From: Pseudomonas fluorescens
Lineage (GTDB): Bacteria; Pseudomonadota; Gammaproteobacteria; Pseudomonadales; Pseudomonadaceae
Assembly (NCBI RefSeq): GCF_000967965.1
Contig: NZ_LACC01000016.1
Coordinates: 63,951-127,950 of the forward strand
Length of the DNA: 64,000 bases
Reading direction: 5' to 3'
Part shown: positions 7,310 through 16,357 of the stretch, in pieces
Numbering within the stretch: the first letter of the stretch is position 1
Layout: each line of letters opens with the position of its first letter
Program-made: the position numbers and the translations under genes
Notes under the pieces: model-generated
What the model saw: only the letters and a program-made list of their open reading frames with translations
The model's database searches: none
Told to the model about the DNA's origin: nothing

Positions 7310-8506
7310 TCACTCCGGCCAATACCAAGCCGGCTCATCCAGCATCCGCTGTCCGACAATCCCGGTCTGCCCGAGATTCCTCTCCAACACGATGCAATTG
7401 CACTCCGGGTCTTCCTGCAACGCCGAAATCAAGCGCCGGGCATGGGACACCACCCACACCTGGCACTGCTCGGACGCGCGGATGATCAAGCGCGCCAGCG
7501 CCGGCAGCAGATCCGGGTGAAGGCTGGTTTCCGGTTCGTTCAGCACCATCAGCGTCGGCGGCCGTGGCGTCAGCAGCGCCGCGACCAACAGCAGGTAACG
7601 CAAGGTTCCGTCCGACAACTCGGCGGCCGACAGCGGCCGCAACAAACCTTCCTGAAAGAACTCGATGGCGAAACGTCCACCCGGCAGTGGTTCGATGTTC
7701 AGTCGTGCGCCGGGGAAGGCATCACTGATCGCCGCCCACAATGCCTCGGGGTCGCCAATTTCGATGATCGTCTGCAAGGCTGCCGCCAGGTCGCGCCCGT
7801 CGTGGTGCAGCACCGGCGTGCGGGTGCCCAGTTGAGGTTGCCGCACCGGGGCGTCGGCATCGCTGCGAAAGTGATCGTAGAAGCGCCAGCGGCGGATGAA
7901 CTCGCGCATCTCCAGTACTTCCGGCGAACCGCGCAGGCTGCCGACCTGATCGAACAGGCTGTCGAAAGTCGGTGTGTGCTGCGCCAATACATCCCACTTG
8001 CGATCGGCGCGGGCACGGATCATCGGACCGTCACGATCGACCAGCAGACTGGCCGGGCGATAGAACGCTCCGGCCCACAGGCATTCGCGCTTGATCTGCG
8101 GGTCGAGGCTGAAATAAGACGGGATGGGCGAGCTGCGCCCGGGCAGCATGAAATGGCCATTGGAGTCGGGCAGGCCGAGGCTGATCGAGTAACCGAAGTC
8201 GTCACTGGCAAACCCCAATCGCAGGCGTTTGACGCCCTGGCGCACGGTGGGCTCGATGGCGACTTCGCCGGTGCGCATGCGCCGGGAGATGTTTTCCGGC
8301 CCGGCCCAGAAGGTCGAGTCCAGGCCACCTTCACGGGCCAGGGCATTGACCACGCCGCCGTGGGCAGTTTCCGCCAGCAGGCGCAGCGCACGGTACAGGT
8401 TGGACTTGCCGCTGCCGTTGGGACCCGTGATCAGATTCAGCCGGCCCAGCGGGATCACCAGTTTGTTGATCGAGCGGTAATTGGCCACGGCGAGAGTCTG
8501 GAGCAT
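7310..8506 (-). CDS. AAA-family ATPase, RecF/SMC-like
   Basis: This 398-residue protein begins MLQTLAVANYRSINKLVIPL, typical of RecF-type ATPases, with Walker A GPNGSGKS at about 28-35 and a C-terminal ABC-like part with LSDGTLRYLLLVAALL (signature) and a Walker B/D-loop region LMVLNEPETSLHPDLLPAL followed by VVSHA. The chosen ATG at 8506 has CAGGA 7 bases upstream; an ATG 12 codons earlier has no ribosome site. The family is common as single genes in Pseudomonas. A role in DNA repair or overcoming-lysogenisation-type defence is possible but not shown. It converges with the Rhs gene. Confidence 0.85.
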   Translation of the reverse strand: MLQTLAVANYRSINKLVIPLGRLNLITGPNGSGKSNLYRALRLLAETAHGGVVNALAREGGLDSTFWAGPENISRRMRTGEVAIEPTVRQGVKRLRLGFASDDFGYSISLGLPDSNGHFMLPGRSSPIPSYFSLDPQIKRECLWAGAFYRPASLLVDRDGPMIRARADRKWDVLAQHTPTFDSLFDQVGSLRGSPEVLEMREFIRRWRFYDHFRSDADAPVRQPQLGTRTPVLHHDGRDLAAALQTIIEIGDPEALWAAISDAFPGARLNIEPLPGGRFAIEFFQEGLLRPLSAAELSDGTLRYLLLVAALLTPRPPTLMVLNEPETSLHPDLLPALARLIIRASEQCQVWVVSHARRLISALQEDPECNCIVLERNLGQTGIVGQRMLDEPAWYWPE

Positions 8507-8685
8507 GTGAATTCCTGAAGCGGTATGAAACGAGTCGGCCATTGTCGGGTACGTGAAGGCGTCTATGGCAAGTGTTTTAGGCTGAACCCGCTTCGAATTT
8601 TTTCTTCATAAGACGCTCGTGCAAGGTTCCCATCCTGTTCTAAGCTCTCTGTCGTGTTGTACATGAAAAAGGCCAAGGAGTTTGC

Positions 8686-9789
8686 ATGGTGGTTCCGGGA
8701 TTGAAAGTAGTAATGGCCTTGAGTGTCGTCACCCTGCTGACGGCTTGCGACGAGAAAAAACCCGTGCAGGAATACCTGCCACGGGTGTTCGTGCAAGTCG
8801 TCAAACCGGCGGATTACGCGGCTTCGGTCACCCTCACCGGTGATATCCAGGCGCGGATACAGACGGAGCTGTCTTTTCGTGTGGGTGGCAAGATCATCCA
8901 GCGTTCGGTTGACGTCGGTGATCGAGTGACAGCCAAGCAAGTGCTGGCCCGGCTCGACCCGAAGGATTTGCAGACCAGTGTCGATTCGGCCCAGGCGCAA
9001 GTCGTCGCCGAACAGGCGCGGGTGACCCAGAGTGCGGCGGCGTTCGTGCGTCAGCAAAAATTGCTGCCCAAGGGTTACACCAGCCAGAGTGAATACGACT
9101 CGGCCCAGGCAGCCTTGCACAGTAGTCAGAGTGCCTTGAGCGCTGCCCAGGCGCAGTTGGCCAATGCCAAGGATCAGCTGAGCTATACGGCACTGATCGC
9201 CGATGCACCGGGAATCATTACCGAGCGTCAGGCCGAAGTCGGCCAGGTGGTGCAGGCGACCATGCCGGTCTTCAGCCTGGCCCGTGACGGCGACCGGGAT
9301 GCGGTGTTCAACGTCTATGAATCACTGCTGGCCGAGAAGCCGAAAGATCAAACCATCGTCCTGAGCCTGCTCGACAACCCGGCGATCAAGACCACTGGCA
9401 CCGTGCGCGAAGTCACCCCCTCGGTGTCGGCGCAATCCGGAACCGTGCAGGTCAAGGTCGGCCTCGACAAACTGCCCGACGGCATGCAGTTGGGATCGGT
9501 GGTGAGTGCCACGGCCAGGGGATCGGGCAAGTCGGCCATCGAGTTGCCGTGGTCGGCGCTGACCAAAAACATCAGTGAGCCTGCTGTGTGGATTGTCGAC
9601 GACAAGGGCAAGGCCCAATTGCATTCGGTCACGGTCAGCCGCTACCTGACCGGCAAGGTCATCATCAGCGACGGGTTGAAGGACGGGGACAAAGTCATCA
9701 TCGCGGGCGGACAACTCTTGCACCCGGACATGGAAGTCGAAATTGCCGAAAATACTTACAAGGATCTGACGTGGGGAGCCAAGCCATGA
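8686..9789 (+). CDS. RND efflux periplasmic adaptor (lipoprotein), first of two
   Basis: This 367-residue HlyD/AcrA-type membrane-fusion protein starts with a lipoprotein signal (VVTLLTACDEKK, lipobox LTAC with Cys21). It continues with a lipoyl/barrel part (VTLTGDIQARIQTELSFRVGGKI, VDVGDRVTAKQVLARLDPKDL), an alpha-helical hairpin at about 100-165 and the returning lipoyl half (ADAPGIITERQAEVGQVV). AAGGAG lies before the start. It overlaps the second adaptor gene by ATGA and belongs to a three-gene operon with the RND pump. The protein links pump and outer-membrane channel in the periplasm. Confidence 0.92.
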   Translation: MVVPGLKVVMALSVVTLLTACDEKKPVQEYLPRVFVQVVKPADYAASVTLTGDIQARIQTELSFRVGGKIIQRSVDVGDRVTAKQVLARLDPKDLQTSVDSAQAQVVAEQARVTQSAAAFVRQQKLLPKGYTSQSEYDSAQAALHSSQSALSAAQAQLANAKDQLSYTALIADAPGIITERQAEVGQVVQATMPVFSLARDGDRDAVFNVYESLLAEKPKDQTIVLSLLDNPAIKTTGTVREVTPSVSAQSGTVQVKVGLDKLPDGMQLGSVVSATARGSGKSAIELPWSALTKNISEPAVWIVDDKGKAQLHSVTVSRYLTGKVIISDGLKDGDKVIIAGGQLLHPDMEVEIAENTYKDLTWGAKP

Positions 9790-10850
9790 AGCCTTTATGG
9801 GCGTTGTCCATCGGGCTGGTGCTGAGCGCCTGTTCCAAAAGCGAACCGCCGCCAGCGCCGGTACGGCCGGTGCTGTCGATCAAGGTCCAGACCTTGAACG
9901 AAGAGGACCTGGGCCGCTTCGCCGGCAGCATCCAGGCGCGCTATGAAACCGATACCGGCTTCCGTGTGGGCGGGCGAATCGCCAGCCGTAACGTCGATGT
10001 CGGCACCGAGGTGGAGAAGGGTACGCTGCTTGCCACCCTCGATCCTTCCGACCAGCAGAACCAATTGCGCTCGGCCCAGGGCGATCTGTCGAAAATCCAG
10101 GCGCAACTGATCAACGCCAAGGCCACGGCCCAGCGTCAGCAAGCCTTGTTTGACCGCGGGGTTGGCGCGCAAGCGCAACTCGACGAGGCCAACACCGACC
10201 TGAAAACCACCCAGGCCTCACTCGATCAGGCCCGGGCGGCCGTCAACCAGAGCAAGGACCAACTGGGCTACACCGAGCTGCGCGCCGACCATAAAGCCGT
10301 GGTCACCCAGTGGAGCGCCGAGGCCGGGCAAGTGGTGTCGGCCGGTCAGCAAGTGGTGACCCTGGCGCAACCGGACATCAAGGAAGCGGTGATCGACCTG
10401 CCCGATACGCTGGTCGATCAACTGCCCAGCGATGTGGTGTTCCTGGTCGCTGCGCAACTTGATCCAAGCATCAACACCACCGCCATCATCCGTGAGATCG
10501 AGCCCAAGGCTCAAAGCGCCACACGCACCCGTCGCGCCCGCTTGACCCTGGCCGAAACGCCGCCCGGCTTTCGCTTGGGTACGGCCATCAGCGTCTCCCT
10601 GAGCTCGGCGATCAAGCCGCGTATCGAGTTGCCGGTCACCGCGCTGCAGGAGGTCGATGGCAAGCCACGCATCTGGGTGATTGATGCACAAAGTAAAACC
10701 GTCTCCCCCCGTGACGTCACCGTGATCAGCCGCACCGACAGCACTGTGGTGCTGGCCGACGGCGTGAAGAACGGCGAGCGGGTGGTCAGTGCCGGTGTGA
10801 ACAGCCTCAAACCGGGGCAACAAGTGAAAATCGACGAGGACAGTCAATGA
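9786..10850 (+). CDS. RND efflux periplasmic adaptor (lipoprotein), second of two
   Basis: This 354-residue adaptor has a lipoprotein signal ending in LVLSACSKSEPP (Cys16), a lipoyl region (GSIQARYETDTGFRVGGRI, VDVGTEVEKGTLLATLDPSDQ), a coiled helical hairpin at about 95-165 and a membrane-proximal domain. It is clearly paralogous to the preceding adaptor. Its ATG overlaps the previous stop (ATGA at 9786-9789) and its stop overlaps the pump start (10847-10850), so the three genes are translationally coupled. Such double-adaptor operons suggest a heteromeric adaptor ring, as known for TriAB-TriC in P. aeruginosa. Confidence 0.92.
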   Translation: MKPLWALSIGLVLSACSKSEPPPAPVRPVLSIKVQTLNEEDLGRFAGSIQARYETDTGFRVGGRIASRNVDVGTEVEKGTLLATLDPSDQQNQLRSAQGDLSKIQAQLINAKATAQRQQALFDRGVGAQAQLDEANTDLKTTQASLDQARAAVNQSKDQLGYTELRADHKAVVTQWSAEAGQVVSAGQQVVTLAQPDIKEAVIDLPDTLVDQLPSDVVFLVAAQLDPSINTTAIIREIEPKAQSATRTRRARLTLAETPPGFRLGTAISVSLSSAIKPRIELPVTALQEVDGKPRIWVIDAQSKTVSPRDVTVISRTDSTVVLADGVKNGERVVSAGVNSLKPGQQVKIDEDSQ

Positions 10851-13800
10851 AAGGGCCTTTCAACCTCTCGGAATGGGCCCTCAAGCATCAGTCGTTCATC
10901 TGGTATCTGATGTTCGTCGCATTGCTGATGGGTGTGTTCTCGTACTTCAACCTGGGGCGCGAAGAAGACCCTTCGTTCACCATCAAAACCATGGTGATCC
11001 AGAGCAAATGGCCGGGGGCGACCCAGGAGGAAACCCTCAAGCAGATCACCGACCGGATCGAGAAAAAGCTCGAAGAGCTCGACTCCCTCGACTATGTAAA
11101 AAGCTACACGCGCCCCGGTGAATCCACGGTGTACGTGTACCTGCGCGACACCACCAGCTCCAAGGACATCCCGGAGATCTGGTATCAGGTACGCAAGAAG
11201 ATCAACGACATCAAATACCAGTTCCCGCAAGGCATACAGGGGCCGTCGTTCAACGACGAGTTCGGCGACGTCTTCGGCTCGATCTACGCTTTCACCGCCG
11301 ACGGCTTGACCCTGCGTCAGTTGCGCGACTACGTGGAACAGGCGCGCATGGAAATTCGCGGCGTGCCGGGGTTAGGCAAGATCGAGATGGTTGGCCAGCA
11401 GGACGAAGTGCTGTACCTGAACTTCTCCACACGCAAACTCGCAGCGCTGGGCATCGATGAGCGTCAGGTGGTGCAGAGCCTGCAATCTCAGAACGCCGTG
11501 ACCCCGGCGGGTGTGATCGAGGCCGGGCCGGAGCGGATTTCGGTGCGCACTTCAGGGAAGTTCGCTTCGGAGAAAGACCTGGCCGAGGTCAACCTCAAGC
11601 TCAACGACCGCTACTATCGTCTGGCCGACATTGCCGAAATCAGTCGCGGTTATGTCGATCCGGCCTCGCCGGAATTCCGCTACAACGGCAAGCAGGCCAT
11701 CGGCCTGGCGATTGCCATGCAGACGGGTGGCAACGTCCAGGCATTCGGCAAGGCCTTGCACGCCCGTATGGACCAGTTGACCGCCGACCTGCCGGTGGGT
11801 GTCGGCATTTACAACGTCTCCGACCAGGCCGTGGTGGTGGAAGAGGCCGTCGGCGGCTTTACCAGTGCCTTGTTCGAGGCGGTGGTGATCGTGCTGCTGG
11901 TCAGCTTCGTCAGCCTTGGCGTGCGCGCCGGGCTGGTGGTGGCGTGCTCGATCCCGTTGGTGCTGGCGATGGTGTTCGTGTTCATGGAATACAGCGGCAT
12001 CACCATGCAGCGGATTTCCCTAGGTGCACTGATCATCGCCCTCGGCCTGCTGGTGGACGATGCGATGATCACCGTTGAGATGATGGTCACGCGCCTGGAG
12101 TTGGGCGAGACCAAGGAGCAGGCGGCGACCTTCGCCTACACCTCCACGGCGTTCCCGATGCTCACCGGTACGCTGGTGACGGTAGCGGGCTTCGTGCCGA
12201 TCGGCTTGAACGCCAGCTCCGCCGGTGAGTACACCTACACCCTGTTTGCGGTGATCGCCTGCGCGATGCTGGTGTCATGGGTGGTGGCGGTTCTGTTTGC
12301 GCCGGTGATCGGCGTGCACATTCTCAGTGCCAACGTGAAACCCCATGAAGGCGAACCCGGGCGCATCGGCAAGGCGTTCAACGGCGGGCTGCTGTGGTGC
12401 ATGCGCAATCGCTGGTGGGCCATCGGCATTACGGTGCTGTGTTTTGTGCTGGCGCTGTTCAGCATGCGCTACGTGCAGAACCAGTTCTTCCCGTCTTCGG
12501 ATCGCCCGGAAATCCTGGTCGACCTGAACCTGCCGCAAAACTCCTCGCTCGACGAAACCCGCCGGGCCGTCGATCGCCTCGAAGCCACGCTCAAGGACGA
12601 TCCGGACATCGTGCGCTGGAGCACCTACGTCGGTCAGGGCGCGATCCGTTTCTACCTGCCACTGGACCAACAACTGCAAAACCCGTTCTACGCGCAGTTG
12701 GTGATCGTCAGCAAAGGCCATACCCGTGAAGCCATGATGCAGAAGCTTCGCGAGCGCTTGCGCAACGACTTCGTCGGCATCGGCGGCTATGTCCAGGCAC
12801 TGGAAATGGGCCCGCCGGTAGGGCGTCCGATCCAGTACCGGGTCAGCGGCAAGGACATCGACCAGGTGCGCCGACATGCCATCGACCTGGCCACGGAGCT
12901 GGACAAGAACCCGCACATTGGCGAGATCATCTACGACTGGAACGAGCCGGGCAAAGTCCTGCGCATCGACATCGCCCAAGACAAGGCGCGGCAACTGGGG
13001 CTGTCTTCCGAGGATGTGGCCAACCTGATGAACGGCATCGTCAGCGGCCAGACGGTGACCCAGGTCGATGACGACATTTACCTGATCAACGTGGTCGGTC
13101 GCGCGGTGGATTCCGAACGCGGAACGCCGGAAACCCTGCAGAACCTGCAAATCGTCACGCCTAGCGGCACGTCGATTCCATTGCTGGCGTTTGCCACCGT
13201 GCGTTACGAACTGGAGCAGCCGTTGGTATGGCGTAGGGATCGCTTGCCGACCATCACCATCAAAGCAGCGATTCGTGACGAGATCCAGCCGACGGACCTG
13301 GTGAAAATCCTCAAGCCGTCCATCGACGCTTTCGCTGCCAAGTTGCCGGCGGGCTACAAGGTCGCCACCGGTGGTACGGTGGAGGAAAGCGGCAAGGCCC
13401 AGGGGCCGATTGCCAAGGTTGTGCCGCTGATGCTGTTCATGATGGCGACCTTCCTGATGATCCAGCTGCACAGCGTGCAGAAGCTGTTCCTGGTGGCCAG
13501 CGTTGCGCCGTTGGGGCTGATCGGCGTGGTGATCGCGCTGGTGCCGACGGGCACGCCTATGGGCTTCGTGGCGATCCTCGGGATTCTGGCGCTGATCGGT
13601 ATCATCATCCGTAACTCGGTGATCCTGGTGACCCAGATCGAAGAGTACGAGCAGAAGGGCTACGCGCCGTGGGATGCGGTGGTGCAGGCCACCGAGCATC
13701 GACGTCGGCCGATCCTGCTGACCGCTGCGGCGGCGAGCATGGGGATGATCCCAATTGCCCGGGAAGTGTTCTGGGGGCCGATGGCCTACGCGATGATCGG

Positions 13801-13897
13801 CGGGATCGTCATCGCCACCTTGCTGACGCTGCTGTTTTTGCCGGCGCTGTATGTGGCCTGGTACAAGATTCGCGAGCCGAAGAAAGAGGCGCAGTAA
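10847..13897 (+). CDS. RND-family efflux pump, inner-membrane permease
   Basis: This 1016-residue pump of the AcrB superfamily has a first helix after FNLSEWALKHQSFIWYLMFVAL, two large periplasmic loops, twelve predicted helices and the proton-relay motif GLLVDDAMITVEMM in helix 4 near residue 405. The N-terminus and length resemble the TriC/VexB-like branch used with paired adaptors rather than MexB. It works with the two lipoprotein adaptors upstream; no outer-membrane channel gene follows, so it probably borrows an OprM- or TolC-like protein. Substrates cannot be predicted from sequence. No regulator gene is adjacent. Confidence 0.93.
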   Translation: MKGPFNLSEWALKHQSFIWYLMFVALLMGVFSYFNLGREEDPSFTIKTMVIQSKWPGATQEETLKQITDRIEKKLEELDSLDYVKSYTRPGESTVYVYLRDTTSSKDIPEIWYQVRKKINDIKYQFPQGIQGPSFNDEFGDVFGSIYAFTADGLTLRQLRDYVEQARMEIRGVPGLGKIEMVGQQDEVLYLNFSTRKLAALGIDERQVVQSLQSQNAVTPAGVIEAGPERISVRTSGKFASEKDLAEVNLKLNDRYYRLADIAEISRGYVDPASPEFRYNGKQAIGLAIAMQTGGNVQAFGKALHARMDQLTADLPVGVGIYNVSDQAVVVEEAVGGFTSALFEAVVIVLLVSFVSLGVRAGLVVACSIPLVLAMVFVFMEYSGITMQRISLGALIIALGLLVDDAMITVEMMVTRLELGETKEQAATFAYTSTAFPMLTGTLVTVAGFVPIGLNASSAGEYTYTLFAVIACAMLVSWVVAVLFAPVIGVHILSANVKPHEGEPGRIGKAFNGGLLWCMRNRWWAIGITVLCFVLALFSMRYVQNQFFPSSDRPEILVDLNLPQNSSLDETRRAVDRLEATLKDDPDIVRWSTYVGQGAIRFYLPLDQQLQNPFYAQLVIVSKGHTREAMMQKLRERLRNDFVGIGGYVQALEMGPPVGRPIQYRVSGKDIDQVRRHAIDLATELDKNPHIGEIIYDWNEPGKVLRIDIAQDKARQLGLSSEDVANLMNGIVSGQTVTQVDDDIYLINVVGRAVDSERGTPETLQNLQIVTPSGTSIPLLAFATVRYELEQPLVWRRDRLPTITIKAAIRDEIQPTDLVKILKPSIDAFAAKLPAGYKVATGGTVEESGKAQGPIAKVVPLMLFMMATFLMIQLHSVQKLFLVASVAPLGLIGVVIALVPTGTPMGFVAILGILALIGIIIRNSVILVTQIEEYEQKGYAPWDAVVQATEHRRRPILLTAAAASMGMIPIAREVFWGPMAYAMIGGIVIATLLTLLFLPALYVAWYKIREPKKEAQ

Positions 13898-13918
13898 GGG
13901 CGAGCGCTTCGCGCTCTA

Positions 13919-14000
13919 TTCGCGGGCAAGCCCGCTCCCACAGGTTGACCGAGTTGTTCAGGAAAACTCGGTTCCCTGTAGGAGCGGGCTTGCCCGCGAA
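13919..14000. repeat. REP pair, CGCGGGCAAGCCCGCTCC type
   Basis: TTCGCGGGCAAGCCCGCTCC at the left is matched in inverted orientation by GGAGCGGGCTTGCCCGCGAA at the right. The gap lies between convergent genes (RND pump and methyltransferase). A small GAGCGC/GCGCTC hairpin precedes it. Confidence 0.85.
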
Positions 14001-14014
14001 GGCGTCGGAACTGG

Positions 14015-14644
14015 CTACACAGCTTTACGCCAAACACTCGCCAACCAAGGCTGCTGCTCCCGCGGCAGCCCGGCCGGCCGGTAGTAATGCTCCAGCTCCA
14101 CAAACCCCGCCTCGATCAACAAATGCTGCCAGGCCGCCAGGTCGTGATACGACCCATAACGCGGCCCGTTCCAGCCTTCCTGATTCTCGCCACGGGGATT
14201 GGAACTGAACAACACCCCGCCTGGCTTCAGCGTTCCCCACAATTGCTTCAACACCCGTGGTAATTCCTGACGCGGAACATGAAACAGCACCGCGTTGGCA
14301 AAGATCCCGTCGAAACGCTCGGCCAGCAGATCAAGCTTCAGGAAGTCCTGCTGCCACACCTCGCAACCGCTGTCCTCACGGGCCATCTGCGCGAACTTTT
14401 CCGAACCGTCGAGGCCGACTGCCTTGTGGCCCATATGGGTGAACGTCTGCAGATCGCGTCCAGGCCCGCAGCCAAAATCGAGAATGTCGAAAGGTGCCTC
14501 GCCCTGAATGTGCCGCAGCAGGGCATCGATGTTCTGGCTGACGTCGTGATCGCGCGTGCCTTCTCGGAAACTTTCGGCCGTCGAGTTGTAGTGGCCCAGG
14601 GTCGTGGTGGTGATCTGTTCGAGGTCGTCGGGTGTTTGCTTCAT
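14015..14644 (-). CDS. Class I SAM-dependent methyltransferase
   Basis: This 209-residue protein has motif I ILDFGCGPGRDL at about 52-63 binding S-adenosylmethionine, acidic motif II in AVGLDGSEKFA, and post-motif GGVLFSSNPRGENQEGW. It begins with MKQTPDDLEQITTTTLGHYNS, where TLxHYxxxAxxF is common in small-molecule methyltransferases of the UbiE/Tam type. The ATG at 14644 is preferred over an upstream in-frame TTG. The substrate is unknown. It is a single gene flanked by REP elements on both sides. Confidence 0.85.
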   Translation of the reverse strand: MKQTPDDLEQITTTTLGHYNSTAESFREGTRDHDVSQNIDALLRHIQGEAPFDILDFGCGPGRDLQTFTHMGHKAVGLDGSEKFAQMAREDSGCEVWQQDFLKLDLLAERFDGIFANAVLFHVPRQELPRVLKQLWGTLKPGGVLFSSNPRGENQEGWNGPRYGSYHDLAAWQHLLIEAGFVELEHYYRPAGLPREQQPWLASVWRKAV

Positions 14645-14710
14645 GGTCGGCTGCGCAGGCAATTTGGATTCACCGAATATACGCCATGGCGTCGGGGGCT
14701 GCTGCGCAGC

Positions 14711-14808
14711 CCATCGCGAGCAGGCTCGCTCCTACAATGATTCGCGTCGTGCATAAATATTGTGTGCACTGAGGATCAACTGTAGGAGCGAGCCTGCTCG
14801 CGAAGGCG
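14711..14808. repeat. REP pair, CGCGAGCAGGCTCGCTCC type
   Basis: Inverted units ATCGCGAGCAGGCTCGCTCC and GGAGCGAGCCTGCTCGCGAA about 50 bases apart, between the methyltransferase and DUF genes. Confidence 0.85.
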
Positions 14809-14829
14809 ATATCACTGAAAACAGAAGAT

Positions 14830-15186
14830 TCAGCCCTTTTTCATCCCCAAACACTCAATGGAGTGATCCACCATCGCCTTGGCAATTTCCAGCAAATGCC
14901 AGATCGAGTACACCATCGCACGGTCGGCGCCCTTGAGTTGATCGCCACACTGATACGCCGTGACCGAAGCACAGCGCAGCAGGTCGGCGACATAGAGTTG
15001 GGTGTCTTCAAAACTCACGTCCTTGCTGACGTTGTAGAAGCGCATTTCATCGGGTGGTGTGGGTTGTTTGCCGGTGAGGTGGAAATCAATGGCGCGGTAA
15101 AGCGCGGAACGATCTCTGAGCAAATCATCGGTGACGGTTTCGTTGGTGGGATTTTCGGGAGGCGGATCGGGAACGGATTTTTTCAT
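14830..15186 (-). CDS. Small DUF6124/DUF3077-like Pseudomonas protein
   Basis: The 118-residue product starts MKKSVPDPPPENPTNE with a proline-rich N-terminus, contains FYNVSKDVSFEDTQLYVADLLRCASVTAYQ, and ends in a helical region GADRAMVYSIWHLLEIAKAMVDHSIECL. This pattern (short Pro-rich start, F.V..d...e..L..A...L, then a membrane-independent helix) is that of small single-gene families found mostly in Pseudomonas; assignment to DUF6124 or DUF3077 is from memory of such proteins, not a search. GGAG lies before the ATG. It is preceded by an exceptional set of inverted repeats likely to form a structured leader. Confidence 0.6.
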   Translation of the reverse strand: MKKSVPDPPPENPTNETVTDDLLRDRSALYRAIDFHLTGKQPTPPDEMRFYNVSKDVSFEDTQLYVADLLRCASVTAYQCGDQLKGADRAMVYSIWHLLEIAKAMVDHSIECLGMKKG

Positions 15187-15226
15187 GAGTGTTGCTCCTA
15201 TTGCTGCATGGGAGCCATCACTTATC

Positions 15227-15416
15227 GCCTACTAAACGATTGGGTGGCGGCTGTACGCAGGTTAGTAGGCCGGTCAATAGGAAAACCGGTGCACCCGAAG
15301 GTGCCCCACGCACAGCCACCATATTCTGCATGCGGCAAAATTTGCCGGACATGAGCATGGAATCGCTATGCGCCTATTGTTCCGGGCTACTAAACCCGAT
15401 CACTGATGAGCAGTGA
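15227..15416 (-). ncRNA. Candidate structured 5' leader of the DUF gene
   Basis: Six inverted repeats are packed in 190 bases upstream of the gene starting at 15186. They are: GCCTACTAA/TTAGTAGGC (15227-15235, 15262-15270); GGTGGCGGCTGT/ACAGCCACC (15243-15254, 15312-15320); CCGGT/ACCGG (15270-15274, 15285-15289); GCACC-CGAA-GGTGC (15291-15304); CGGCAAA-A-TTTGCCG (15333-15347); and TCACTG/CAGTGA (15400-15405, 15411-15416). On the minus (sense) strand the GCACC hairpin has a UUCG tetraloop, and the second repeat encloses it as a multi-branched fold. The TTTAGTAG motif occurs again at 15387-15394. The arrangement looks like a cis-regulatory RNA; no named class was recognised. Confidence 0.5.
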
Positions 15417-15558
15417 CGGACCGAGACTAGCCACCGGATTTGGCAGGCGCAAGCGAGCGAAATGATCTAGGAAATGTCCTGCAAAGGAAAGGGAACAGGC
15501 CTGCGGAACGGCTGATTTCCCTGTACGAAAACTTCCCTCTGGAAGTATGTGATCACCT

Positions 15559-15689
15559 GTGGCGAGGGAGCTTGCTCCCGCTCGATTGCGCAGCAATCGT
15601 AAAATCTGTCCCCCGAATTTCACTGACACACCGCACTGAATGGTTTGGGGCTGCTTCGCAGCCCAGCGGGAGCAAGCTCCCTCGCCACA
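15559..15689. repeat. REP pair, TGTGGCGAGGGAGC type
   Basis: TGTGGCGAGGGAGCTTGCTC on the left and GAGCAAGCTCCCTCGCCACA on the right, with smaller GATTGCGCAGCAATC and GGGCTGCTTCGCAGCCC hairpins between. Between the DUF leader and the end of metI. Confidence 0.85.
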
Positions 15690-15712
15690 AAAGCATGGTG
15701 ACCTTCAGCTCG

Positions 15713-16357
15713 TCAGCGCTTGTTCAACCCCCGCGCCAACCGGTCCCCACCCAACTGAATCACCGCCACCACCGCCACCAGCAACACAATCACCGTCAGC
15801 ATGATCTGGCTATCAAAGCGCTGATACCCATACCGATAGGCAATGTCCCCCAACCCACCCGCGCCAATCGCCCCGGCCATGGCCGATGAGTTGATCATGG
15901 TGACCAAGGTGATGGTGAACCCGCCGACAATCCCTGGCAGCGCTTCCGGCAACAACACATGCCAAACGATGTGCCAACGCCGGCAACCCATGGCTTGCGC
16001 TGCTTCTATCAGTCCATGATCGACCTCGCGCAAGCTGACCTCGGCAATGCGTGCAAAGAACGGCGTGGCCGCGATGGTCAGCGGCACTACGGCCGCCCAC
16101 ACGCCGTAGGTGGTGCCGACGATCAATCGGGTGAACGGAATCAGCGCCACCATCAAAATCAGGAACGGAATCGAGCGAAACAGGTTCACGAACGCGCCCA
16201 GTGCGCGGTTCAACGCCGGGGCTTCGTAGATGCCGCCCTTGGAGCTGGTGACCAGGATCACCGCCAGCGGAATGCCCGCCAACAGCGCGATCAACGACGA
16301 CACGCCGACCATCAAGAATGTGTCGATAAAACCCTGCAGCAAGCGATCAAACCACAT
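15713..16357 (-). CDS. metI: Methionine-type ABC transporter permease MetI
   Basis: The 214-residue permease begins [20 protein letters not shown] and has about five membrane helices and the EAA-loop consensus ([33 protein letters not shown]) that contacts MetN. It imports methionine or related sulfur compounds with MetN and MetQ encoded directly upstream (order metQ-metN-metI on the minus strand). The ATG at 16357 lies inside the last codons of metN, overlapping by 11 bases, which suggests translational coupling. An in-frame upstream start would only extend further into metN. Length is normal (E. coli 217). Confidence 0.93.
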   Translation of the reverse strand: MWFDRLLQGFIDTFLMVGVSSLIALLAGIPLAVILVTSSKGGIYEAPALNRALGAFVNLFRSIPFLILMVALIPFTRLIVGTTYGVWAAVVPLTIAATPFFARIAEVSLREVDHGLIEAAQAMGCRRWHIVWHVLLPEALPGIVGGFTITLVTMINSSAMAGAIGAGGLGDIAYRYGYQRFDSQIMLTVIVLLVAVVAVIQLGGDRLARGLNKR

